In this document: positions 8,432 through 16,204 of the stretch, piece by piece | Layout of the letters: every line of letters begins with the position of its first letter | How positions within the stretch are numbered: the first letter of the stretch is position 1 | Assembly: GCF_002927045.1 (NCBI RefSeq) | Contig: NZ_PRDW01000002.1 | Span: 186,001 to 250,000, forward strand | Length of the DNA: 64,000 nt | Reading direction: 5' to 3' | DNA from: Mycetohabitans endofungorum | Lineage (GTDB): Bacteria; Pseudomonadota; Gammaproteobacteria; Burkholderiales; Burkholderiaceae | The notes under the pieces: model-generated | The model's database searches: none | The model's input: the letters and a program-made list of their open reading frames with translations, nothing else | Told to the model about the DNA's origin: nothing | Program-made: the position numbers and the translations under genes

Positions 8432-9364
8432 TCACGCCGGTTGTCGGTAATCGAAAAAAGCAACGATTTCCTCCAATAGCGCTTGCGGCGCCTCCTCCGG
8501 AATATAGTGGCCGCACGGCAGCGTTCGGCCGCTGACGTCGCGGGCGACGCGGCGCCATTGCGCCAGAGGATCGAAGCACTGCGCGAGCACGCCAAGCTCG
8601 CCCCACAGCACGCGCAACGGGCAGGCAAGCTTGTTGCCTCGCTCGAGGTCAACGCGCTCGTGCAGCAGGTCGATGCTGGCCGACGCACGATGGTCTTCGC
8701 ACATCGCGTGCACGGCGCCGGGTTGCGCCAGCGCTTGACGATAGGCGTGCAGCACGTGCGGCGCGAATGCCTCCCGACCGGCATGCCGCGATTCCATGAC
8801 CCGCTCGATATAGACGTGCGGTGCCGCGCCGATCAGCGTTTCGGGCAGCGGTTCCGGCTGGATCAGGAAAAACCAGTGAAAGTACTGCGTCGCGAACTGG
8901 CGGTTGGTTTGCTCGTACATCGCCAGCGTCGGCGCGATGTCCAGCAGCATTAGCCGCTCCACCGCGCCAGGGTGGTCTAGCGCCATTCGATGTGCGACGC
9001 GCGCGCCCCGATCATGGGCGCAGATGAAGAAGCGTTCATGGCCAAGCTCGTGCATCAAATTCACGAGGTCGGCCGCCATTGTCCGCTTGGCATAAAGCAC
9101 GTGTTGCGGATCGTCGGCAGCCGGCTTTGACGACGCACCGTATCCGCGCAGATCGGCGGCAATCACGGTGAACCGCTCCGCCAGTTGTGGCGCGACGCGA
9201 TGCCAGATCATGTGCGTCTGAGGATGACCATGCAGCAACAGCAGCGGCGGCCCGTCGCCTCCCAGGGCGGCGAAAATCTCGATGTCGGAGCGCCCCATCG
9301 CCGTGTCGACAACGTGCACACTTACGTGGCGAAATCCAGCGATCGATTCGGTCGCACGCGTCAT
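8432..9364 (-). CDS. Alpha/beta hydrolase, haloacetate dehalogenase-like
   Basis: A 310-residue cytoplasmic protein. The oxyanion-hole motif LLLLHGHPQTHMIW, DLRGYGASSKP, the nucleophile motif AHDRGARVAHR (Asp118) and the C-terminal catalytic His in LPCGHYIPEEAP match fluoroacetate/haloacetate dehalogenases, in which Asp rather than Ser is the nucleophile and the His is preceded by Gly. The HWFFLIQPEPLPE segment in the cap also belongs to that subfamily. The ATG at 9364 is the only good start. It is monocistronic, with a terminator downstream. Substrate not proven: epoxide hydrolases are relatives. Confidence 0.8.
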   Translation of the reverse strand: MTRATESIAGFRHVSVHVVDTAMGRSDIEIFAALGGDGPPLLLLHGHPQTHMIWHRVAPQLAERFTVIAADLRGYGASSKPAADDPQHVLYAKRTMAADLVNLMHELGHERFFICAHDRGARVAHRMALDHPGAVERLMLLDIAPTLAMYEQTNRQFATQYFHWFFLIQPEPLPETLIGAAPHVYIERVMESRHAGREAFAPHVLHAYRQALAQPGAVHAMCEDHRASASIDLLHERVDLERGNKLACPLRVLWGELGVLAQCFDPLAQWRRVARDVSGRTLPCGHYIPEEAPQALLEEIVAFFDYRQPA

Positions 9365-9519
9365 GGTCCCCTCGGGGCGGTTAGTGAGGGGCGTATTGTA
9401 GAAGCACGCTATTTCCTTTGTCCGTCTGAATCACGCAATTTTTATCGAAGCCGAACACTTCTTCAGTTAAGCAGAAAAGAGCGGACGTGCATTAAAGGAA
9501 ATTTCTGTTAATCGCTACG

Positions 9520-9525
9520 TATAAT
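9520..9525 (+). promoter_or_regulatory. Candidate -10 box (TATAAT)
   Basis: A consensus TATAAT lies 44 bases upstream of the nitronate monooxygenase ATG in an AT-rich intergenic stretch between divergent genes. The -35 region is weak (GGAAAT at a 17-base spacing), so the call rests on the -10 hexamer and its position. Confidence 0.35.
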
Positions 9526-9568
9526 GGAGCGGTCGTTCGATAGCCCCGGCTCCAAGGAGACGTCCAGC

Positions 9569-10528
9569 ATGGCCTTGCCCCCGTTACTGCAGCGTTTGTC
9601 GCTGCCGGTTGTATCGTCGCCGATGTTCATCGTTAGCTATCCGGAATTGGTGCTCGCGCAGTGCAAGGCGGGCATCGTCGGCTCCTTTCCCGCGCTCAAT
9701 GCGCGGCCGCCGGAATTGCTCGACGAATGGCTCACGCAAATCCAGCAGGCGCTGGCGCAGCACCGTGCCGAGCATCCGGACGTGGTGATCGGCCCGATCG
9801 CGGTCAATCAAATCGTGCATCAGTCTAATGCCCGTCTGGAGCGCGATGTGCGCGTGTGCATCGACCATCGGGTGCCGATCTTCATCACCAGTCTGCGCGC
9901 GCCGGTCAAGGAGATGATCGACGCGGTCCATTCATACGGCGGCATTGTGCTGCACGACGTGGTCAATCTGCGTCATGCGCAAAAAGCGCTGGAGGCGGGC
10001 GTTGACGGCTTGGTCCTGGTCGCGGCTGGCGCCGGCGGGCACGCGGGTACGCTGTCGCCGTTCGCGCTGGTCGGTGAAGTGCGCAAGCTGTTCGATGGGC
10101 CGCTGGTGCTGTCCGGGGCGATCGCCAATGGCGCGTCCATTCTCGCCGCCCAGGCAATGGGCGCGGATCTGGCGTACATTGGCACGCGTTTCATTGCCAC
10201 GCGCGAAGCGCATGCAGCGCACGCGTACAAGCAGGCCATCGTACAGGCCAGTGCGGCGGATATCATCTACACGAATTTGTTCACCGGCGTGCATGGCAAC
10301 TACATGCGGCAGAGCATCGTGGCGGCCGGCCTAGATCCAGACAACTTGCCGGTATCCGATAAAAGTCAGATGAACTTTGGCGATGGCAGCAGCAAGGCCA
10401 AGGCATGGAAGGACATCTGGGGCGCCGGCCAAGGGGTTGGCCTGATGGACGATGTTCCAAGCGTGGCCGAACTTGTCGCACGGCTCAAGGACGAGTACCA
10501 AGCCGCCCGCGCGAGGCTTGCGTTGTAG
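9569..10528 (+). CDS. Nitronate monooxygenase (2-nitropropane dioxygenase family)
   Basis: A 319-residue FMN-dependent TIM-barrel protein. The ATG at 9569 is preceded by AAGGAG; a start 45 bases earlier has none. Motifs: LPVVSSPMFIVSYPELV at the N-terminus, GPIAVNQIVHQSN, the GVDGLVLVAAGAGGHAG phosphate/FMN loop with the family His, GGPLVLSG-like DGPLVLSGAIANG, and GADLAYIGTRFIATREA. These fit class D nitronate monooxygenases, which oxidise toxic nitronates such as propionate-3-nitronate. The 3' end overlaps the convergent LysR gene by 44 bases. Confidence 0.9.
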   Translation: MALPPLLQRLSLPVVSSPMFIVSYPELVLAQCKAGIVGSFPALNARPPELLDEWLTQIQQALAQHRAEHPDVVIGPIAVNQIVHQSNARLERDVRVCIDHRVPIFITSLRAPVKEMIDAVHSYGGIVLHDVVNLRHAQKALEAGVDGLVLVAAGAGGHAGTLSPFALVGEVRKLFDGPLVLSGAIANGASILAAQAMGADLAYIGTRFIATREAHAAHAYKQAIVQASAADIIYTNLFTGVHGNYMRQSIVAAGLDPDNLPVSDKSQMNFGDGSSKAKAWKDIWGAGQGVGLMDDVPSVAELVARLKDEYQAARARLAL

Positions 10529-11522
10529 CGTGGCTCGTCGTGTTCCCGCCGGCTTGCTGGCAGGTGGCGGCACCGCGTGCGGCCAGCATCGTCACGTGTT
10601 CGCGGGTCGGCCAGTACGCGTCGCCAGCAAAGCGCTCGGCGATGAAGTCGACGAACGAGCGAACCTTTGCCGACAAGTGGCGCCGGCTGGGATAGACCGC
10701 GAAGATCGGCAACTCGCGCGGTCCTACGTGCTCGAGCAGCAGCGGCACCAGCGTGCCGTTTTCCAGGTCATCGTGTACGCAATCGGTGCCCAGATAGGCG
10801 ATGCCGGCGCCGGCTAGGGCTGCGGCGCGTAGTGCCTCGATGTCGTCGGCCACGATATTGCCGCGGGTGGCCACGCCGCCGCCGCCGTTTTCAGCGTTGC
10901 CCAGCGGCCACTCGCGCGTGTGCGCGTCATTGGCGGCCAGACGCAGGCAGTTGTGTGCGCGCAGATCCTCCGGCACTTGTGGCACGCCGTGCCGGCGCAG
11001 GTACTCAGGCGACGCGCAGATGACAAAATACGCGCGGGCGATCTGGCGTGCGATTAATGAGGAAGTCCGCAACTTGGACGAGCGCGAGCCGCGGATGGCC
11101 AGGTCGTAACCTTCCTCCACCAGGTCGACGACGCGGTCGCTCATCGTGATGTCCACCTGCACGCCGGGGTGCTGGCGCGTGTACTCGGCAATGACTGGCA
11201 TCAGGTACCGATTGCCGAACGTCGATAGCGCGTTGATCCGCAGCGTGCCCTTCGGCACCACGCTCGCTTCACTGACGGCTTGCTCGGCCTCCTCCAGCTC
11301 GGTGAGCGCCTGCACGCATCGCTCGTAATAGCCTCGCCCGGCTTCGGTGAGGCTGATACGGCGTGTGGTGCGGTTCAGCAACCGTGCGCCCAGGTGTGTC
11401 TCGAGGTGCATCACGTGCTTGCTGGCCATCGCAGGTGACAGGTGCATGCGCTCAGCTGCTGCCGCGAAGCTGCCGGCTTCGACGACGTGGCGAAACACCT
11501 TCATGCTGACCAGCGTATCCAT
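10485..11522 (-). CDS. LysR-family transcriptional regulator
   Basis: A 345-residue regulator. I start it at the ATG at 11522 (MDTLVSMKVFRHVVEAGSFA); the longer frame adds 42 residues of non-LysR sequence. The N-terminal winged helix (FAAAAERMHLSPAMASKHVMHLE) is followed by the linker and effector domain (LRINALSTFGNRYLMPVIAEY, DLAIRGSR). It has an unusual 40-residue polar C-terminal tail, which is the part that overlaps the monooxygenase gene. The convergent arrangement means it does not share a promoter with its neighbour. Target unknown. Confidence 0.88.
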   Translation of the reverse strand: MDTLVSMKVFRHVVEAGSFAAAAERMHLSPAMASKHVMHLETHLGARLLNRTTRRISLTEAGRGYYERCVQALTELEEAEQAVSEASVVPKGTLRINALSTFGNRYLMPVIAEYTRQHPGVQVDITMSDRVVDLVEEGYDLAIRGSRSSKLRTSSLIARQIARAYFVICASPEYLRRHGVPQVPEDLRAHNCLRLAANDAHTREWPLGNAENGGGGVATRGNIVADDIEALRAAALAGAGIAYLGTDCVHDDLENGTLVPLLLEHVGPRELPIFAVYPSRRHLSAKVRSFVDFIAERFAGDAYWPTREHVTMLAARGAATCQQAGGNTTSHATTQASRGRLGTRP

Positions 11523-11632
11523 GATTTCGTGCGCTTGCGCCGTGGCCGGCGCTTTATTCGTTCGTGCCAGGAAATAATGTGCGCTTTTAGGGCGGCAGGC
11601 AAGTGTGCGTTGCGTGCCGCGTTGACTCGCGA

Positions 11633-11860
11633 TTAGAACCGCATGCATATACTCACGCCGAACGTGCCGACGGTCGACTGGCCAGTGAACTTGTTGTATA
11701 TGTACGTCGCATACACGTCGGTGCGCTTGGACAGCGGATAGTCACCGCCGAGTGTCCCCCGCGCCTGACACCCGCACGGCGCTCGTGGGCGATGGCAATC
11801 TTGCTGAATGCGGTGTCATGCCGACCAGTGTTGTATTTTACCGCTGCGGCAATAACGTCA
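11633..11860 (-). pseudogene. Gram-negative porin C-terminal remnant
   Basis: The minus strand ending at TAA 11633 reads GGDYPLSKRTDVYATYIYNK, then FTGQSTVGTFGV and a terminal CMRF, the last two beta strands of a Burkholderia-type trimeric porin (usual ending SKRTDVY and a terminal Phe). Just upstream in another frame is RTDVIAAAVKYNTG, a second strand-like piece. The rest of the roughly 370-residue barrel is absent, so the gene has been deleted to a stump. Confidence 0.6.
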
Positions 11861-12526
11861 GTGCGCGTAGGGCCAGGCGTCGTGAGGGGGCGGAACATAC
11901 GGCGGTGCGCGGCGTGCCGGCGGCACATGGCGATGCTCCGTATTGTACCGGGTGATGTCCGCCCGAAGCGAGCCGGCGCGCACCGCGCTGCGATCCATAT
12001 CGGGTCGGGATGCCACACGCATGTCGACCGAAAACGGCACGATCGGGCTCAGTGGGCGCAATTGTGGTGTCGGCGCACCGATCCGCACGGTCATTTCGCG
12101 CTGCGCGGCGCTGGGTGCGACGAATGGCTGGGCTGGCCTGCCGAGCTTGATCTTGCCGTCTTGCCCGCGCGCTGCCGTCATCCACTGCGCTATCGAACCG
12201 GACGTCTCGGCCTGCATGGACAGCGCACCGGCCAGCGCGCGTGGACCCCGCGGATCAACATGCGCGCTGCCGGCGTCGGCGGCGCCCATAGCCGGCAGGG
12301 TCCCGGAAGCGGTGTTGTGGAGACGGGCCGAGGTCCCGACGTTACCGCCCGCCGGACGCGTATCCTGCGGCGTGAAGCCGGGTAACCGCAGCGCCAAAAT
12401 GAATGGCTGCATCTCCTCACGGCCCGGAGCGAGTGCCCCGGCAACTAGCCCGAGCGCGATCACCGTCCCGATTGCGACGGCGGACATGCTCAGCAACGAA
12501 AACGTACGGCCGCCACGCAGCAACAT
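11858..12526 (-). CDS. Hypothetical protein with N-terminal membrane anchor
   Basis: I do not recognise this 222-residue protein. The ATG at 12526 gives MLLRGGRTFSLLSMSAVAIG and a hydrophobic stretch to about residue 35, plausibly a signal anchor or signal peptide. The remainder is rich in Ala, Pro and Arg with no clear domain; the centre has KIKLGRPAQPFVAPSAAQRE and the end is Pro-rich (PPARRAPPYVPPP). Opposite-strand frames of similar length exist, but this one has the only sensible membrane segment. The 3' end abuts the porin remnant, so it could be a product of the same rearrangement. Confidence 0.4.
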   Translation of the reverse strand: MLLRGGRTFSLLSMSAVAIGTVIALGLVAGALAPGREEMQPFILALRLPGFTPQDTRPAGGNVGTSARLHNTASGTLPAMGAADAGSAHVDPRGPRALAGALSMQAETSGSIAQWMTAARGQDGKIKLGRPAQPFVAPSAAQREMTVRIGAPTPQLRPLSPIVPFSVDMRVASRPDMDRSAVRAGSLRADITRYNTEHRHVPPARRAPPYVPPPHDAWPYAH

Positions 12527-12770
12527 GAAAGTCGATGATTGCAACGATTATCGAGCTAATCTATTCACGTGGCCTATGCGTGTCGAGTCGAAAAATGTTA
12601 GGTGAGTTTCCGTGTTGTAACTGCATGTAACGGACGGGACAAGCGCCAAAATTTATGAGGGATTTACATAAAAATAACAGAAAAATGAATTTGTCTATTG
12701 GATAATCGAGCGCCGACAATAGGTGCTTTCTCCACGTGGGCGCGCCCGTGGCCCGAGAAGGTCGCAGGCG

Positions 12771-13826
12771 ATGCCCGCCACGATGACGCCGCATGGCGCC
12801 GAGATGACCATGGCCCGATCCAAATTGCTACCTGACAACTTCACCCTCGCGTTGGTCACGACGGTGGCGATCGCGACTTTCTTGCCGTGTCGCGGCGGCG
12901 CGGCGCTGGCGTTCAACTGGCTCACGAATTGTGCCGTTGGTTTGCTGTTCTTCCTGCACGGCGCGAAGCTGTCGCGCGAGGCGGTCGTCGCTGGCGCGAC
13001 CCATTGGCGGCTGCACCTGGTCGTGATGCTGTGCACGTTCGCCATATTTCCGCTGCTTGGGCTGGCGCTCAGACCGCTGATCGCGCCGCTGTTGACGCCG
13101 GAACTGTATGCCGGCATGTTGTTCTTGTGTGCATTGCCTTCGACAGTGCAGTCCTCGATCGCCTTCACGTCGATCGCCAAGGGCAACGTGCCGGCCGCGG
13201 TGTGCAGCGCGTCCGCTTCCAGCCTGCTCGGTATCTTTGCCACGCCGTTGATTGCCGGGATGATCCTGTCCAAGCAAGCCGCGGGCGGCGAGTCGTGGCA
13301 CAACGTGTTCAATATTGTGCTGCAACTGCTGGTGCCGTTCGTTGCAGGCCAACTGCTGCGGCCATGGATTGGCCGCTGGATTGCCCGTCATGCCGTGGTG
13401 CTGAAGCTGGTCGACCAGGGCTCGATCCTGCTCGTTGTCTATACCGCGTTCAGCGAGGCGGTCAATCAGGGGTTGTGGCACCAGATTCCGCTATCGGCGC
13501 TGCTCGCACTGCTGTTCTCGTGCATGCTGTTGCTCGCGCTTGCGTTGCTGATCACCGGCTTTGCCGCCCGACAGCTTGGCTTTGATGAGGGGGACCGGAT
13601 TACCATTATTTTCTGCGGTTCGAAAAAAAGCCTCGCAGCCGGTATTCCGATGGCCAAGGTAATTTTCGCCGGTCACGCGCTGGGCGCGATCGTGTTGCCG
13701 CTGATGCTATTCCATCAGATCCAACTGATGACCTGTGCGGTGCTAGCGCAACGTTGGGCCTCGCGAGCGCCCTGCCGGCGCGACCCAATCGTTTGTGCGT
13801 CGTTGAAACCGCGCGAAGAGCGTTAA
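12771..13826 (+). CDS. Bile acid:sodium symporter family transporter (YfeH-like)
   Basis: About 351 residues and nine to ten hydrophobic helices. I prefer the ATG at 12771 (GAAGG upstream); the conserved part begins near MARSKLLPDNF at 12810, which could be the true start. Family marks: NCAVGLLFFLHGAKLSREAV, CALPSTVQSSIAFTSIAKGN (the sodium-binding crossing) and CGSKKSLAAGIPMAKVIF. This is the SBF_like/YfeH branch of the BASS superfamily, whose substrates are mostly unknown. The C-terminal tail is short and cytoplasmic. Convergent with the FtsI paralogue. Confidence 0.85.
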   Translation: MPATMTPHGAEMTMARSKLLPDNFTLALVTTVAIATFLPCRGGAALAFNWLTNCAVGLLFFLHGAKLSREAVVAGATHWRLHLVVMLCTFAIFPLLGLALRPLIAPLLTPELYAGMLFLCALPSTVQSSIAFTSIAKGNVPAAVCSASASSLLGIFATPLIAGMILSKQAAGGESWHNVFNIVLQLLVPFVAGQLLRPWIGRWIARHAVVLKLVDQGSILLVVYTAFSEAVNQGLWHQIPLSALLALLFSCMLLLALALLITGFAARQLGFDEGDRITIIFCGSKKSLAAGIPMAKVIFAGHALGAIVLPLMLFHQIQLMTCAVLAQRWASRAPCRRDPIVCASLKPREER

Positions 13827-13886
13827 TCAAAAGGGCGCCGTCGCCTCGCGCCGTCACGAAAAGTGCGCATACTCGTCGAGGCGCGG

Positions 13887-15641
13887 CTAAGCGCTGGCGT
13901 CGTTTGACGTGCCCGACAGCAGCGGCGTGACGTCCGGCGGCACGCCGAGCAATTGCAGCGACTCGCCGGTCACCGCGGCGAACACCGGTCCGGCGACCGA
14001 GCCGCCATAGAACGAACGGCCTGCCGGTTCATCGATCATCACCGCGACGATGACACGCGGATCGCTCATCGGCGCCATGCCGACGAACAGTGCGCGATAC
14101 TTGTCCTTTGCATAGCTGGTGCCGGCGAGCTTGCGCACGGTGCCCGTTTTGCCGCCGGCGCGGTAGCTATCGATCATCGCGGCGCGCGCGGTGCCGCCGG
14201 GGCCGACCGCCATCTCCAGCATCGCGCGGATTGATGCCGCCGTGTCCGGTGTCGTCACGGCGCGATGGCCGCCGGCGGCCGTGTCCGGTTCGTCCCTGAT
14301 CACCAGCTTGGCCGGCTTCATCACGCCGTCGCCGGCAAACGCGGTGTAGGCTTGGGCAACCTGCATCAGCGACATCGACAGTCCATACCCGTACGCATGC
14401 GTGGCTTGGTCGATCGGAACCCAGTGCTTGTACGGACGCAGCTTGCCCGGAGCGGCGCCGGGAAACGTGATGGTAGGCGGATGGCCAAAGCCGTATTCTT
14501 GGTATTTGGACCAAATCGTCTCGGCCGGCAGCGACAGCGCCAGTTTTGCCATGGCGACGTTACTGGACTTCTGGATCGCCTGCGCGACGGTGATCACGCC
14601 GTGGTTCGACGTGTCGTGGATGACGTTGCGCCCTATCCGATAGGTGCCGGGGGACGTATCGATCAGCGTATCGGGGCGCACCTTGCCCGCATCCAGTGCC
14701 AGCGCAACGATCATCGGCTTGATCGTCGAGCCCGGCTCGAACGTGTCGGTTAGGGCGCGGTTGCGGACCTGGCCCGACACCCGGGCCGCCCGATCGTTTG
14801 GATCGAAGGTCGGCCAGTTTGCCATCGCCAGGATCTCGCCGCCGCGCGCATCGAGCACCACGACGCTGCCCGCCTTGGCTTGATGTTGCTTGATCGCGGC
14901 TTCGAGCTGCGCATATGCCAGCTGTTGGATACGGCGGTCGATCGTCAGCCGGATCGTGTCGCCATGCCGGGCCGGCGTGACGGGGCGCGCATCGTACAGG
15001 AACCGCCCGAGCCGGTCGCGGACCACCTCGCGTTGGCCAGCATTGCCTTTGAGCGCATCGTCCAACGCTAGCTCGACGCCTTCCAACCCGTTGTTCTCCA
15101 GGTCGGTGAAGCCCACGATCTGCGCGACCGATTCGCCTTCCGGATAGACACGCTTCTCGCTGGCCACGCGCGTGATGCCCGCGCCGCCGAGCGTCTCGAT
15201 GCGGGTTGCGGTTTCCTCGTCGATCTGGCGCTTGAGCAGCACGAAGCCACGATGCGGTGCGAGCCGGCGCTCGAGTTCGGCCACCGGCATGTCCAGCAGC
15301 TTGGCTAGTGGTGCCACCGTGTGCGGCTTGACCAGCCCGGGTGTGGCCCAGATCTCGTAGGTCGCTACGCTGACGGCAAGCAATGCGCCATGCCGGTCGA
15401 CGATGCGCCCGCGCGTCGCATCCAGCGGCAACGTGAGCTGATAGCGCTTTTGGCCTTGGGCAGTATAGAAATCCCGGTCGATGACTTGTACCCACAGCGC
15501 GCGCGTGGCCAACGCAGCGAAGCCAATGATCATCAACGCCAGGACCAGCCTGGAGCGCCAGCGTGGCATACGGACCGCGAGCAGGGGGCTTTTTAGCGGT
15601 GCATAAGGATCACGCAACAACCTTTTATTCCAAAGCGACAT
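13887..15641 (-). CDS. Peptidoglycan transpeptidase, FtsI/PBP3 paralogue outside a dcw cluster
   Basis: A 584-residue class B penicillin-binding protein: one membrane helix (about 30-50), the dimerisation domain with RGRIVDRHGALLA, and the transpeptidase domain with SxxK PGSTIKP (about 304), SxN KSSNVAM (about 360) and KTG GGKTGTVRKL (about 503). The enzyme cross-links septal peptidoglycan. The neighbours are not murein or division genes, so this is a second FtsI-type protein rather than the one expected in the dcw cluster. The 3' side faces the symporter convergently. Confidence 0.92.
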   Translation of the reverse strand: MSLWNKRLLRDPYAPLKSPLLAVRMPRWRSRLVLALMIIGFAALATRALWVQVIDRDFYTAQGQKRYQLTLPLDATRGRIVDRHGALLAVSVATYEIWATPGLVKPHTVAPLAKLLDMPVAELERRLAPHRGFVLLKRQIDEETATRIETLGGAGITRVASEKRVYPEGESVAQIVGFTDLENNGLEGVELALDDALKGNAGQREVVRDRLGRFLYDARPVTPARHGDTIRLTIDRRIQQLAYAQLEAAIKQHQAKAGSVVVLDARGGEILAMANWPTFDPNDRAARVSGQVRNRALTDTFEPGSTIKPMIVALALDAGKVRPDTLIDTSPGTYRIGRNVIHDTSNHGVITVAQAIQKSSNVAMAKLALSLPAETIWSKYQEYGFGHPPTITFPGAAPGKLRPYKHWVPIDQATHAYGYGLSMSLMQVAQAYTAFAGDGVMKPAKLVIRDEPDTAAGGHRAVTTPDTAASIRAMLEMAVGPGGTARAAMIDSYRAGGKTGTVRKLAGTSYAKDKYRALFVGMAPMSDPRVIVAVMIDEPAGRSFYGGSVAGPVFAAVTGESLQLLGVPPDVTPLLSGTSNDASA

Positions 15642-16204
15642 GGCGGGTACGGCGTTCCGAAGCGGCGGTTGACGTGTATTTTGCTTTCAATCTCCTTTCG
15701 CTGGCAAGCGTGCGTCGTCCAGAACTTGCGTGTCGTCCGATATCTCTAAGCGACGATCGGATACGTGAATACCTGGCCAAGAATCCGCACATGCCTGATG
15801 ACTGCCCTTCACGAGCGCGAACGCTCTACGGTGCCCCGAGAGGGATCATGGCCGATACCACCTACACGAAGGGCATTGATACGGCGAGCATCGCTTGCGC
15901 GACCCGTGGACGGCGGCAAGTTCCTCGGCGTCGTAAAGCGTCGCGCGATGACGGCGCCCGCACGTCGGTGCCGGCGGCGCTATTGCCTTTTTTGCGCAGA
16001 GCAGGTGAATTTGCTCGTAACTTGGTGTTTCGTGGCAAATTCACCACACAAGCGCTGTGTGTGCTCCGATCTTCGCAAAAATCTTCCCGCGTCCCTGAGG
16101 AAAAATAGTGTATGGCCAAGCGCCTCGCGTCCCCCTCGGGCGGCGCATCTCCCGGTATCCGCCGCGAGGCCTCTCCGGTACCCCAAAATACACAGGAGAC
16201 AAAT
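15642..16204. other. Intergenic region, nothing recognised
   Basis: About 560 bases separate the divergent FtsI paralogue and the ferredoxin oxidoreductase. Frames here lack ribosome sites and domain signatures. In related bacteria an Lrp-type regulator often neighbours this oxidoreductase; I see none. Confidence 0.4.

Noticed and set aside
15563-16108. 181-codon plus-strand ORF upstream of the ferredoxin oxidoreductase
   Set aside because: Low-complexity Arg/Ser content, overlaps the ftsI paralogue 5' end, no ribosome site.
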